Notes: a model not told the origin generated them from the sequence alone. 64,000 bases of DNA from Streblospio benedicti (GCA_019095985.1 CM032666.1:1431657-1495656), one strand, 5' to 3'. Positions 35,275 through 47,828 are shown, counted from the stretch's first letter. Made by a program: numbers and translations.

Positions 35275-36357
35275 AAAACTTGTATAAAACAGCCGAGTGT
35301 TTGTCAGAAAAATCTCCCATTACAATTGGGTCACATAATAAACGACATGTAAGTTAACTCCTTCTGTCTATCCGTCACTTTTATAGCACAAACTTTTCAA
35401 TTCTGTACAGTAAAGTCGGAATTCTAGACAACTTCCGTACGGAGTGAGACTATTTTCCAATCTCCAATTAAGGCTACCTCAATGAAAAGACCACCTCTAT
35501 AATACGATCGTTTTTCACGGTACTAAACCTTTATAAAGAGACAACTTCCATAAAAAGACCATGTGCAACTCTGTAATAAGACTATGTTTTCCTGTCCAAA
35601 CCTCCCTAAAGACCACCATGAATCTTGACATAAAGTACCATCTCTCTATTGCGACTGCTTTAAGTCGCAGTTGGTCTTAATGGAGAGGTTTTCATTGTTT
35701 CTGTCTATCTGACATTTATAAGGCGATTTGCATCATGTGCTTCGATGCAAAAGTAAAGTTACTGAAGTCACTTGATGGGAAAATGGCAAACGAGATTGTG
35801 CATTTTGATTGTTTGAGGTTTCATACAATTTAACATCGAATGTGAAAATACATAAAAGAACAGTAGAGTGTTAAGGTCGTAGATCTTGCTATAAAGAATC
35901 AAGCGCTTGAGCCGAACACTTGATAAAAAAACGGAAAACTCCCTGGGCAGCATTCAGTCCTCAGCTTCAGAAGCAACAGTCCACAATTTACACAATACCA
36001 TTGGTTTTGGTGCTTTGAACTTTGTTATAATCTAGTAAAAGCATAATTGGGCGATACGTTCAAGGCAAATAATAAGTAAAAGCCTTACCCTATGTATATC
36101 TAAATCACAAATTCGTAATCATCATTACGCTATCTACATACCCAATACCACACACCAGTTCAAGTTTTCAACAATCTTCCAATAAAAAGTCAAGGGAGGA
36201 ATTGTCGGGCCAAAGATAATATGCATATAAAGGTTGCATTACTGTGAGGAATTCGCTGTCGCGTTCACATACATGTAAGCACATAATCATCTTTATGAAA
36301 ATGACGACATGGGGTTAAAATGGCTATAGATATGACGTTACAATAAGCGACAAAGGG
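35275..36357 (-). repeat. Dispersed repeat, inverted partner of 585-1937
   Basis: The reverse complement follows 585-1937 block by block. Its module-rich centre (about 35408-35700) starts CAGTAAAGTCGG and ends GGAGAGGTTTTCATTG, as a CAGT-type element would. Divergence by eye is clearly greater than between the 3-kb tandem copies, so this pair is older. Confidence 0.8.
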
Positions 36358-36413
36358 TGATAAGTCACAGTGAGAGAAAGGGGTTAAACACCAACTATAA
36401 ACCCGTGATACAA

Positions 36414-36882
36414 AGCCTACAGCGGCGCCCTCTAGTAGAGAACACAGCAGTTACAATGTGAAACGAAAGTGTGGCATAGTGCTGATAGACAGAAGGAAGG
36501 AAGGGTGAAAGGTGTTAGGAAAGGAATATTGACTGCTTTTTACATTATACAAAAATCAACCATCTATATTTTTATAACATTTTTTTTTGTCAATGTCATT
36601 GCCAAATCAAATGGCAGTCATACCAACTATAAACCCATGATAGGTTAGTACATAATCAAATGTCAATAATATGTATTGTCCATATTGATTTTTTAAACCT
36701 TCACATGAAAGAAATATTATCAGTTTCCAGATTTCCCTCATATTTATTATTCAACAAGCTTCAAGATTCCCATAAATATTGCATCTTTCATCCCTCCTTC
36801 CTTCTGTCTATCACCACTGTGACACACTTTCTAGCGACATTGTAACTGCCGTGTTCTCTACTAGAGGGCACCGCTTTAGGCT
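36414..36882. mobile_element. MITE with 98-base TIRs
   Basis: 36414-36511 and 36785-36882 are inverted complements over 98 bases at roughly 85-90% by eye, both starting with the AGCCTA end and including a GGCGCCCTCTAGTAGAGAAC-like block and TCTGTCTATC. The interior of about 270 bases is AT-rich and noncoding. CCAACTATAAACCC followed by TGATA occurs just outside the left end (about 36391) and again inside (about 36629). Confidence 0.88.
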
Positions 36883-38895
36883 GTAAAAAGGGTTGGGAGG
36901 TTTAAAATGCATTTTGTTCCATACTGAAGTTTGCAACAAAGAGCAGGATATGGATTTGAAACGAGATATAATTATTACAACCGTTGCCGGCCTAGATGTG
37001 ATAGATCAAATCTACACTTTTTAGAGACCACCTCTCATTCAAACCAACTAAAACCAGCGATGGATCCAGATGGGGGTTGCCCTGGGGGCTTAAGCACCCC
37101 CCCCAAGTATGTCTCAAGGTCTTCTATAAAGCGCGCGAACCTACCCTCTTTCCAATCTGTTGTAAGTGTATCTCAAGTCAATCACCCCCTTACCTGTACT
37201 CATAATCCCCCTGCCAATATACTCTCAAGACCCTACCTTCTCTCAAGCCAAGCCCCCACCCCACAACCTGTATGCTATAATCATTTTTTCCCATATATTT
37301 ACCATTATAAATTTAAAGTACATTTTCATACATTTTCGTGTTTACATTATAGCTTATAAATAATTACATAATTACATGTTTGGGTGATCAAATACAGCAT
37401 ATTTTTTTAAATAACAAAGATTAATTATATAAAATTATAAATTAGTTTCAGATATAATTTCTTTTGGAAGATATGCTTTTGAGAAATCAAAAGCGAATAT
37501 GAATCATGTGTGTATGAATTACAATGTTATACCATTTATGAGGAACTTAATTTGGAACAGAGTAGAATATTACATGTTAAATTACCAATAGAAATCTCTA
37601 GAACATCATATACCATTGGAAAGCTTGAAATCTCAGCTATCCAGCCATGTATGATGGCATTGCATAACGAGTAGCTTTTTATTACAAAAATGTGTTTGAA
37701 AAACACCCCTTCAAATTCGTTCGGGGCGAATTCTGTGTCATTCAACGGAGCATGATTTTTCTTGAGTGTTTGGGACCCCATATACAAGTTGTGTTTGATG
37801 ATATATGCAATGTGTAATATACCATTAAAAGGTCAGATTGTCCTCTTTACAGTGATGCATATAGAATATTTCTAACACTTATTAATATAGGGAAATCGTT
37901 AATTTTACAAATGTGTCTTACAGCCACTCGTCATTTCAAAAACAATGAAAAAATACTCTCTAATTTTTAGCTTACGTTTAATCCCAGACACTGAGATCTT
38001 CCATTTGGGCAATTTATTATATACCAGACAAATGCTTATTCTTTAAGCTCTGCAACGGTGCCTAATATGTATTTATGTGTACCAATCTGAAGATTTTACA
38101 GACTCATCAATGGATCCCTTTCAACCACTCAAATTCTAAGCAAATGGTGACGTAAACCTCATTGAATAGAACTGAAACTTTATTTTCATTGCATAAGGAC
38201 CACAAAAATAAGAAACTAGTTATCACATACCATTGGACTGATTACAATCTCACCTTTACAACAGCGTATGATATCATTGCATAATAAGTAGCTTTACATG
38301 AGAAAAATAAATGTAAAAAATGTTCTTTCTAGTGTGAGCAAAACTAGAGCAGGTCAGTACTGGTGGGTGTATTGAAGAATCCACCCTAATAAAATCAGGT
38401 CAATTAACCTCTTAATTGACCCGGGCTTAAGCTAGGTGGGCCCCACATGGATTCTCCCATATTTGTTACGTCATTTACGTCCGTTATAAAGATGTGTATA
38501 TACTGCATGCGTATACAAATCCGGGAAGCGGGAACAGCCCACAGAACAGTTTGAGTGGTTCAAGCAACAATAAGTAGGAACCAGCAACCCCAAATCTGAT
38601 AGATTTAAGGCCACTACTATTGTTCCCACATCATATTAAGGTGAATACGACCTTCTGCACTCGTGTCCATGGGTGTGTTACTCTTGGTCGGACAAAACTC
38701 TGCTTGTCCCGTGGTCTGAATCATCACCAGCACCAGTGCGAGTTCCACCCGGAGGCCATCAATCAGGTGCCTGGAGGAGACCCCAGAGTCTTAAGAACAT
38801 ATTCACAACGATGCTAAAGCATTGAGAGTGCCTCAACCCTGAACGATGGAATAAAAAGTATCTGACTTATTCAGGGGTGTCAGGCTGTCAATTAC
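36883..38895. other. AT-rich noncoding stretch
   Basis: TACCATTGGA-headed segments at about 37612-37695 and 38229-38310 are imperfect direct copies, sharing ATGATRKCATTGCATAA and AGTAGCTTT. A GGATCCAGATGGGGG/CCCCCCCC segment at 37062-37110 looks like half of a small element. A plus frame at 38620-38817 is not supported. Confidence 0.45.
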
Positions 38896-39141
38896 CTTAA
38901 ATCATCTCTCAATCGTCCCAGCACAAACGCAGTCTCGGCACCACTGGTTGGTAACCCATATAGGGTTTCTGAGCTGATATCTTTCCTCGTATGTTTGGCA
39001 ATGTGCTTGGTCTGCTCCTCAAAATCCGTGAGAACCCTGACGTAAGGTGCCTGCAGGTAACGTGAACTCTGTTTGGCTGAAATGTTACGATCAGAGGTGG
39101 GGGCCATTGTACTAACCTCATCAGGCAAGGGGTTCTCGAAT
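38896..39141 (-). CDS. Candidate internal coding exon, unknown protein
   Basis: On the minus strand a 246-base segment is open in one frame, preceded by an acceptor-like TATCTTTGTTACAG and followed by a donor-like AAG/GTAATT. A length divisible by three keeps the phase (one base to complete the first codon, two left over). The peptide includes FENPLPDEVSTMAPTS, SSRYLQAPYVRVLTDFEEQ and ETLYGLPTSGAETAFVLGRL: polar, without low complexity, unlike the module-derived frames. No family is recognised. The next upstream exon would lie beyond the gap at 39164 and no downstream exon was found. If spliced differently the frame ends at a stop at 38892. Confidence 0.35.
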
Positions 39142-39163
39142 CTGTAACAAAGATATCTTCACA

Positions 39164-39263
39164 NNNNNNNNNNNNNNNNNNNNNNNNNNNNNNNNNNNNN
39201 NNNNNNNNNNNNNNNNNNNNNNNNNNNNNNNNNNNNNNNNNNNNNNNNNNNNNNNNNNNNNNN
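39164..39263. other. Assembly gap (100 N)
   Basis: 100 N followed by a T-rich low-complexity run (39264-39310), which probably caused the break. Confidence 0.97.
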
Positions 39264-42200
39264 AAATTTTTTTTCTTTTTTATTTCTCGTTTTTTTTTAA
39301 AAGTTTTTTATAGAAAACCTACAAAAAAAACTGGTGATTTCACGGCTCGTCCCAATAAACGCACCTGTAGGAATTGTGTTCAGATGCATTGGCCAGGAAA
39401 AAATTTAACAATTAATTTGACTTTGAATCATTATGTTTTTAAAGATTTTTTTCAAAAATAAACTGCAGGATGACCCTTCATTTTCCAAAATAAATACATT
39501 TCTGCTTTCTAGCATTTTTGTCTTTAAATAATAGGCCTGAATTGACTAAAAATAATATTCAATTAACTATCAATTCTTGATTTTTTTCAACTTGATAAAT
39601 GTTAGAGGAACACTGAATCATTTGTGACAAGAATGAAGCAAACGATGTTTTTTCACTCTGAATTGAAATAGAATTCTTTCTAAAAAAATAATGATCGTTG
39701 ATCTATACAAACAGATACTGTATTTCCAATCATTTCTATTTGATTGGTGGTGCTGAATCGGCAAATGATCCATTCATGTTTAAAGCTTTTGACGGTAAAA
39801 GCACTTGGGGTCATCATTTGAATAGTTTGATCAGAGATTTCTTCTTGAAAAATCATGTGCTGAAAATGATCCATACACTATCAAATTCAAACAATTATCT
39901 TATTTCAAATTATCTATATTTCATTGGTGATACAAAAACCTATAAAACATCCCCTATTAACATTGATTAAAGCAAAAGTAAAAGCACTTGTGTGACATTT
40001 GCAGTGTAAATCATAGCGCTGAATCAGCCAATGTAAAGTGTAACATTATTCTCTCGGAGCAGATGCAGCAGACCCCCAAATGGAGGCCGCTTTCAATAGA
40101 ACCTTTTTAAGCTCTTCACACAAAAACAGCCAATTTAGCGTCTAAGATGAACGTGAGTAAATTGAGACCATCTCCTATGACATTGTCAACGATATTTCAA
40201 TCGTTTTTCATTCCGCCTTTTGGTTATTTCGGCCGATAAAATGAAATTACTAAGCAAATTGGTAGATTAAACAGTGAACGTCCTACACAAGGTCTGCTCA
40301 TTTTCTTACTGGGACTGCCATTTACAGTTGTTTGAAATTGCCAGTCTGTCTATCACTATAAATACCCGCCAGATTGTTCCTACTCCACCAGACTGTTGGC
40401 GGTTACTAGACCACCTCTAGCCTTCCCAAACCCCCCTGGACCATGACAAATTTGACCCCCTTAGAGCATCGGAATTTATTCTATTGGTGATATCTCATAT
40501 TCTGTCCATTGTGCCTAGAGTTTGACATTTTTGTCCTGACACTGATTTAATTCCATTAGATTTTGACCTGTAACAATTATTTTTCCTTAGACGCTTATTC
40601 TGAAAATTGCTAGAAATGATTTAAAGGCAAATGTTGCACCTGTACAAAATGTTTTGTGCATCTAAGAAACGTAGGAATACACTTACAGAAATTGTAACAA
40701 GCCAAAAACTGGCGGAATGAATTTGGTGCCGTCACAACACAGAGAGAGAGAGTTCGACATTAGAGAGAAGCGTATGCACCTTAGAGTGAGTTTGCCATAC
40801 GGCCTCGGCACAGGTATAAGAAGTGAATATGTAAATCAAACAACACTTCACAAATGCCTACTTTTTCACCTTAATTCACTGCCTCTATCACTATGCCCTT
40901 GAAGCATTATCCCCTCCCCAAACACTCACACACAAGATCAAACACATTTTATCAATAGAAGACAGCAGAATTAAGAGCGTAACAATAAAGAGATTTCCAC
41001 ACACATACACAACAACAACATTTGTCGTATTATCACGAATACACAAGACACAAACCTTTAGCTCAATGTAATAGCGCTAGAGATATATGTTCAGCATAAA
41101 AGCAAAGAGAGTGATGTTTGACTTATCAAAATATAAGATCAAAATTGCCAATCTTCACATCAACACAAGTTCAGCCACGTTTTCCCCCTAAAACTGACCA
41201 GAACCCGCCAAAGTCCAACAAAGAACTGACCCCCGTCCAGCAGGTGACCACACGGATAATGTTTTCTCTCATTACGACCTGCCCCATAAGAGCCCCACTC
41301 GGCGGGGTCAGAGTTCACCTTTGACCGGCCCCGGTTACATCTGCCCGCGCACTTCACACGCCCGCTTATCAAAACTTACACCTCCTTATCGCGTTGTCAG
41401 TGACAGAACCGATACATTCCAACAATCGGCAAAAACGTTTATAGCGTTTTGCCAAAAGGGATAGATGAGAGTGTGAGGGGTGAGCATATAGAAGTGGGAG
41501 TGAGGGGGGGACTCAAGAGGTCTGGGGGAGGACACTATCATGGTGATGTGATTATGAGACGCAATCAAAAACCGCTTGGCACTAAGCTGGTAATAATCTG
41601 CTGTTTGCGGAGAACTTTGCGTTCAAGTGCTTAATAAAATGTTAATCCTCAGTGAGAGGATAAGGAAGCGGCTGTCGGTAGAAGATGTCCGATTTCCACT
41701 CAATCGTCCAATCGGGCGCAAACTTACATATAATGAGCGTGTTTTTATTGCAAATAACATTAACGCACGCCGGAGTGAACCGATTGATTTGTGTTTTGAA
41801 GAGGCTATAAGAATACAGAATTCCATTCATGTAGATAAGTAGCAATAGCACATTAGACTTCAACATCTGCGCGTCTTTTCCCCAAACTACATGACCCCAC
41901 AAAGTGCTGTTAGGATTCCGCTTCTTAACCTCCACACAAAACACGGGATTGTTCCCGCCAATGTACTTAAGGACTCATGTTATTTGCACAGAAAACGCTG
42001 GGTTTAAATCCCACAAGTTAGCCCACGATGACGGTGAATTTAAATCCCCCGCAATGACCAGCTCACAGACATCTGTCCTCTCTACGAGCGATTATTCTGT
42101 GTCTCAAGCCTTCGCTGATCGCGATGCTGATAGCCGCTTTAAACATCACAGTCCACGATTACGATGGTCTTTCTTGTCTTTCTAATTTTTCCTGAAGGTT

Positions 42201-42404
42201 TTTATCACATTTTAGTATTTGCAGTTGTGTATTTCAAATAATAGTGAGTGAAAAAGGATATCGTTATATAGTGTAAACGTGCGTGTGAACGCTGGTCATT
42301 ATCATTATAATTTGTTATTGGAGACTTATAACATTTCGTTGTTGCCCCAGACAATTTGTACATGTGTAGTTCAAAATCTGTATTTCAATAAAGTATGCAG
42401 ACTA
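39264..42404. other. AT-rich noncoding stretch
   Basis: T-rich start. There is a weak internal similarity (TTTCYAATCATTTCTATTT near 39721, TTTCAAATTATCTATATTT near 39903). TCTGTCTATC lies at 40345-40354. Overlapping frames near 41627-41944 on both strands remain unassigned. Confidence 0.45.
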
Positions 42405-42620
42405 AAAGTGATTTCAATGTCTTGAACCCTTTCCTGATGGGTCAGTTAATGCCTACTATTGCAGCAGAGAATAAAGCCCCAAATAAGCTCAAATTCATCA
42501 AGATAGACGGTAGTAAGTTAATCTTCTTTTAGTTTTCATTCCATGTTGCAATAGTGGCACTTCTAAAGCCATTTCACATGGTGGTAGCTTTGAGCTTATC
42601 TTCAGCTTTACTTTTTGCTG
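42405..42620. repeat. Dispersed palindromic repeat (GAGAATAAAGC family), second copy
   Basis: Shares CCTTTCCTG, CAGTTAATGCC, TATTGC and GAGAATAAAGC with 25490-25570, then the mirrored TTTGAGCTTATCTTCAGC near 42592. Shorter than the copy at 25 kb. Confidence 0.6.
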
Positions 42621-44188
42621 GGTTATCATTTAACCTCAGCTAGTACAGTTACCAAAGCAGCTGTGCAAACCTAAAAACTAAAAAAATATATCACACACAG
42701 TTACAAGTGGAGCATGTGTCACTATATCTTCTTTTAACTGGTGAAGAAACACGAAAGCACAAAAACTTCCATTTACATTCTTTTCAACCTGGTCCGTGTA
42801 TATCTGTACAAACCTCCCACCCTTGAGGAGTACATTGATGTCATCCAAGAGGAACCATGAAATAGCGCGGCACTGGGCCCAGGCACAGCATTGTTGGCAC
42901 AGGCAAAACTATCATAAGTACACAGCCATTGAACACCATTTAAACACCTACTTTAAGGCCGTAAGTTCGACTCGGCGCACAAAACCTTTGATAAGGTGAA
43001 CCAACATCCTGTAATTTGGTGTAATAACACAGATCGAACTTGACCAAACACATACGGAGTGCTTAGGCTGTGTCAATGCGGTGCTAATATATGCTCTTTG
43101 TTGGGCTTTGAACTTATGCTTAATATGTCATTTTACTTAAGGCTTCTATGTAATTTAACCCGGCCATTTAAACTTTGTCGGGACCGACTCTGTCTTCAAG
43201 CTGTAAGTTTCATTTGTTCACAATCTCCATCAAATGCATTATAGATGAGCTGACTTTTTTAACTTTGATAATTACATATTATGTCTGGGAATTCCCATTA
43301 AATATGCTGGTTCATACACATTGCGTGACTTTCGTTAAACGAATATGCTAAAGAAGGCAGATGCAAGATACAACCCACAGTTACACATTGTCATTTGCAT
43401 ATCATAGCTGCAAGATCTTCTTTGCATTTTTTCTCTAAAAGTCTAATGATTTTTAAACAGCTTGTAAACCACTTCCAAGTCTTTATATAGCTCAAGGACA
43501 TAATTGACAACAAGATCTTTACTCCAAACAGTTAATTACATCTCTGTTAACCAATTACTCCAGCGGTCAAATTATCTCAAACGTACAGCAATTTCCAAAC
43601 GTGCACAAAATAATGAGACGGGACAAAGCCAAACGCAGGTTGCTTCAAGAAAAGCCACGTGCCGCTTGAATACGACCATTTACTATACTCGCCCACATCA
43701 AAGTCTCCCCACTGGTCCCAATGTTGTCTCACAATCTCTCCAGGGCTGTAATTCTCCATCAAAAGCCCGCAGTAAGCAGGTGATAGAAAAACCCGATCGA
43801 CAATCATTTTTCCTCGTCTATTGTGATTGACCAATCACTCGGCCATCATATGATGTCGCTTTAAGTGCTCTTGAGGGACCGAGTAATCACTCTCGCGTTA
43901 TTTTCATACAGGTGTCGGGATTGTGGGTGCGAGGAACTTCAACGGCGCCGTGTGCAGTCACTATCAAATGCGTTAGGAGAAACTTGCTGCAATGATGTGC
44001 ACCTATTCATATGTGTTAGAATCGTGACAGCATGTACACTCTTCATCATCCACCCAGAACCAGAAAGTTAAATTTGTGTTGTCTGTTATGAAAAATGTAT
44101 ATTACATGTAAAGTGTGGAGGTTGATAAAAAAAAACATCCCGACAGTTTGAAGTTCAAAATAGATTAAAAATCGTATGTACAAGTGTG
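42621..44188. other. Noncoding stretch
   Basis: A single CATACAGGTG occurs at about 43908. No gene recognised. Frames near 43504-43834 overlap on both strands. Confidence 0.4.
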
Positions 44189-44320
44189 CAGTAAAACAGT
44201 TTAATCCACCTCTTTAATGCAGCCTTTTTTGTGGTCCCAAAACTCCACGAAAAGACCACATATCTATTGAGAACAGTTAAGAACAAACTCCAAGGTGGTT
44301 TTATTGGAGAGTTTACAGTG
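44189..44320. mobile_element. CAGT-type MITE, short
   Basis: Begins CAGTAAAACAGTTTAATCC, passes GTCCCAAAACTCCACG, ATATCTATTGAGAAC and GGTGGTTTTATTGGAG, and ends AGTTTACAGTG. Confidence 0.6.
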
Positions 44321-44814
44321 TACATAAAACCAGAATCATATCTGTATACAAACATTGAACACTCAGACCACAACGTGATTGTATGTATGATAATGTTTAT
44401 CGATACTATGTGTGTTGAGGAAACTCATTCATAACAGCTGCACATTACTCCATCGCGCCTACAAGTTAAATAGGTACATTTCACATGAATAAATGTGCTT
44501 ATGTGAATGATTAGAACATTTGTGAATTCATGAAAACAAAGAACACAAACATGAAAATTAAACAGAATGAATACCATCAAAAGATAGATCTCAAGAGACC
44601 ATAATTTTTCCCAACAGTAATTGCCTATAATGATCTGCCTACATAATGAGCACAATAATATCAAAAGCTCTCAAGATACCATACCTCAAGTTTCCCCAAC
44701 AATAATTTCCTATACAAACCCTTCACTGATTCAATAATGATTCAAAAGCGACAGCCACAACCACCGATTCTCCTCCTCACTGGACCACTGACTCATCCAT
44801 AACGCCCTCCTCAA
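44321..44814. other. Noncoding stretch
   Basis: AT-rich, with a CCCAACARTAATT word repeated near 44613 and 44695. No gene recognised. Confidence 0.4.
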
Positions 44815-45490
44815 CATACAGGTGGTGTCTGGGGACTCAGCTCAAATGTCATGAGTAACACCTGTCTGCATAACCCTACGTAATCCCCTGTTCTATTATA
44901 ACAACCAACTATATAAAAAAGACCATCTATGTAACAATCCCCATATTCCATCAAATATGGTCCTTTACATATTTATATTATAACCTCCCATTAAGATAAC
45001 CTCTCTAATGGCACGACCTCTATAATGAGACAAATTCTTGCAGTCCCAAACTTCCCTAACGAATCTAATGTGACCAGTTTTTCACTGTCTCGGAACTCCA
45101 CACCCCACCTCTACAATATACACAACCTAAACGTCCCCTGCCAGATGACCTTACTAGAGAGTTTTCTTCCTGTACACTTCTACAATATTCAGCCACCTTA
45201 CAAAAAACATCCCCAAAATTCAGCTGAGCTAACAACCAAAACCCCACCAGTCAACTAACCCTGTTCACACCTATTTAGCAAACAGTGTGAACAAGCACTG
45301 GCATGCCCCCCCTCCCTCCTCCAGCCCTATTTAGCATACAGGTGTGCCATGGAACGCTGCACACTCCCCCAGTCTGTGATAACATCATCTCCCCAGTCTA
45401 TTACCGGCCTCATTTACATACAGCTGACGGAATGCCGCAAAATCACTCAGTCCCTCAAACGACATTAGTCTAATGAGCGATGTCTAGTCT

Positions 45491-45642
45491 GAAGGAAAAC
45501 CTCTCTATTGAGACCAACCACTAGCTAGCCTTTTAGAGGTCCAATAGTCCATTTATGCGACCACAAAAAGGTGGTCTCTTCACACAGTTGGTTTCATAGA
45601 CGATGTTCGACTGCACCGCCCTATTGAGGAGGTTCTACTGTA
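45491..45642. mobile_element. CAGT-type MITE inserted in the decamer array
   Basis: Starts GAAGGAAAACCTCTCTATTG and ends GGAGGTTCTACTGTA. The flanks on both sides are array units, so the insertion postdates array growth. Confidence 0.7.
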
Positions 45643-45918
45643 CTATTGCCCCCGTTTTTGCATACAGCTGCTGGAATGCTGCAAAATCACCCAGTCAACT
45701 CAAAGGCATTAGTCTAATGAGCAATGGAATCCCGCCCGCTGCTTGAGTATACATGTGGCTGTCAGAATGAGTCAACTCAGCTCTCCAATCAGTGAAGGAA
45801 TCCCGCCCCCTGCTTTAGCATACAGGTGGCTGTTGGAATGAGTCGACTCAAGCACCAATCATGGGGGAATCCTGCCCCCTGCTTTAACATACAGGTGTTG
45901 GAATATCACACACTCATG

Positions 45919-46087
45919 GACCTTATATAGAGGTTTGTTGTGGTCATTCATTAGTCGTTTTAGACTATAACTCAACAGTCTCATTATAGGGGTTGTCTCA
46001 TTATAGGGGTGGTCTCATAACAGGGGTGGTCTCTTAAGTTAATAAAGGAATTAAAGGCATTGATCCTAGTTGTTGAGGTTCTACTGT
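45919..46087 (+). mobile_element. CAGT-type element with expanded 17-base modules
   Basis: Ends GAGGTTCTACTG followed by TA. Holds three consecutive 17-base units of the type TCATTATAGGGGTGGTC (about 45979-46032). Confidence 0.7.
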
Positions 46088-46327
46088 ACTGTCTATTTTG
46101 CATACAGATGCCCTGGAATGCTGAATCTGCTCACAGAACAGTAATGACTTTAGCACTACCCGACACCCCCCACTCACCCACAAGCCTGACTTCACTGAGA
46201 CCTCAACTTTGACCTTGTTTCTGCATACAGCTGCTGCCTCGCAATCGCCACAAAACACCAATGAGTGAGCATCGTCACTGCCCCCTTCCAGCCACCATAC
46301 AGACCCGCCCCCATCACCATACAGGTG

Positions 46328-47642
46328 TCAGAGCCCGGTGTCGCAGCTACCAGCAAATCGCGTAATTTGATCCTCCCATATTCACGTAGTAATTGAATGC
46401 TGGAAAGTCAATGGCACCGGTCGCCCACATAAAACACAGTGATAGGACCGTGCAGGGGGTAACGTGGATGATTTTGATTTTGATTTTTATAGCAACAATT
46501 GAATGATTTATTGCAACAGATAACCCACACACTCGTTCATTGTTTTAGTGTTATCTTTTGGGTTTTATGTTTTTCTTGAGGGAACTTTGATTTCAATTAT
46601 TGGAGCGATAATCACATGATTGTTTTAGTGTTATATTTTGTTTTTTGATGTTTATCTTTGTCAATGTCCCCATTTGTATCTTTTCACAGAACGTGTTTAA
46701 ATGTTTGAATTGAATAAGAATTGATAATGGCCAGCTGATAATGACTCATCAACTTCAATCTAACAGTCATTTAAAAAAAACGCACTTTTTAACTTAAAAA
46801 AGATGTTCAACACATTCATAATCTTTCCTTTAAAGAAAATATCTTTCCTTGGGAATAAGTCACATTTTATTACTACTATATTCATTAACAATCAATCCCG
46901 AACCTTTATAAATGTCCTTAAGAAAAACAACCGCACTTATTCTATGACCCCATAGAAATGTATTTGGCTGATGATCCAGAAACGAAATATTTTTATTCAT
47001 TAACGAACCCCACATATTTAAGTGTCTTAGGGCGCTATTTAAATGTGTGTAAGACAAATTTAAAGGTAAAACAAACTTTATACCAGTGACCGAGACATTT
47101 GGCTGACTTTCGTCATAAGAAACGGGCAGATCTTTTACATACATTATTTTAGTTATTGGGGAATCATGATATTTCAACTTCGTCTGATGATTGTCAATTT
47201 GTGATCTTTATTGTAATTCCAAACATATTGGGCTACTATAAAATTAAGCTTCTTCGTATTATACATTTTGCATTATACATTGATAATTATGCATAATGAT
47301 TTAATTTCTTTACAGTGTATATTATCGAAATAAACTATCTTATTTTTATTCTTTACTTAATAACCACATTATCCTTTGATTAATGAACACAGAACCAGAC
47401 ACTTAAATCCAAAAACCCTCAGAAACTGAGAGACAACTCCGACCCCCTGTAGTGTCAGCCAGGTGGAGGATTTCCCGGCGTGCGGCTGTCGACCAATCAC
47501 AGCGCTCCGTCCCTATCACCACATCGCCACGAGGGAGCTGAACGACTCCTCGATGAGAGTTCCTGGATACACGATTATCATCGGTGGTGAATTGATGTTA
47601 GCCGTAACAATGGGAAAACAGCACAGTGGGTGGAAAACGACT
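46328..47642. other. Noncoding stretch
   Basis: CACATGATTGTTTTAGTGTT and GTTCATTGTTTTAGTGTT mark a weak direct repeat near 46540 and 46615. A 105-codon minus frame (46860-47177) has no recognised domain. Confidence 0.4.
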
Positions 47643-47828
47643 ACAGTAGAACCTCTATACTAAGAGTGTCAAGGGGCTGGCCTTGAGTGGTCTCAATAGA
47701 GAGGTGCTGTCTTTATGCAGGGGTTAGATGGTCTAATTGGGCGGGGGGGGGGGGCGTGGAACTTTGCAAAATGATCTCATTATATAGGTGATCGCTTTAG
47801 AAAGGTGGTCTAAATATGAGGATGTTCT
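47643..47828 (+). mobile_element. CAGT-type MITE
   Basis: TA then CAGTAGAACCTCTATAC, the GGCTGGCC joint, GTGGTCTCAATAGAGAGG and CTCATTATATAGGTGATC. A G run at about 47739-47754 sits inside. The right end is decayed. Confidence 0.75.

Larger units (their letters stand above)
44815..46327 (+). repeat. Array of CATACAG(C/G)TG-headed units
   Basis: The decamer CATACAGSTG or a one-to-two-base variant occurs at 44815, 45335, 45417, 45661, 45748, 45819, 45888, 46101, 46224 and 46318. Between 45661 and 45919 it heads tandem units of 87, 71 and 69 bases that also share GGAATG and GGAATCCYGCCC with CTGCTTTA. Units at 45417 and 45661 share CATTAGTCTAATGAGC. Eight of the ten decamers contain a canonical CAGCTG, CAGGTG or CATGTG-type E-box. 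Two CAGT-type elements (45491-45642, 45919-46087) interrupt the array. A regulatory role is inference only. Confidence 0.7.

Noticed and set aside
36931-37359. 142-codon plus frame rich in Pro, Tyr and Ser
   Set aside because: Crosses a C run and a fragment of a small element; no domain or conserved pattern.
41627-41944. Overlapping frames of 71 and 100 codons on opposite strands
   Set aside because: The plus frame has a plausible polar composition but no homologue I recognise, and the antisense frame is as good.
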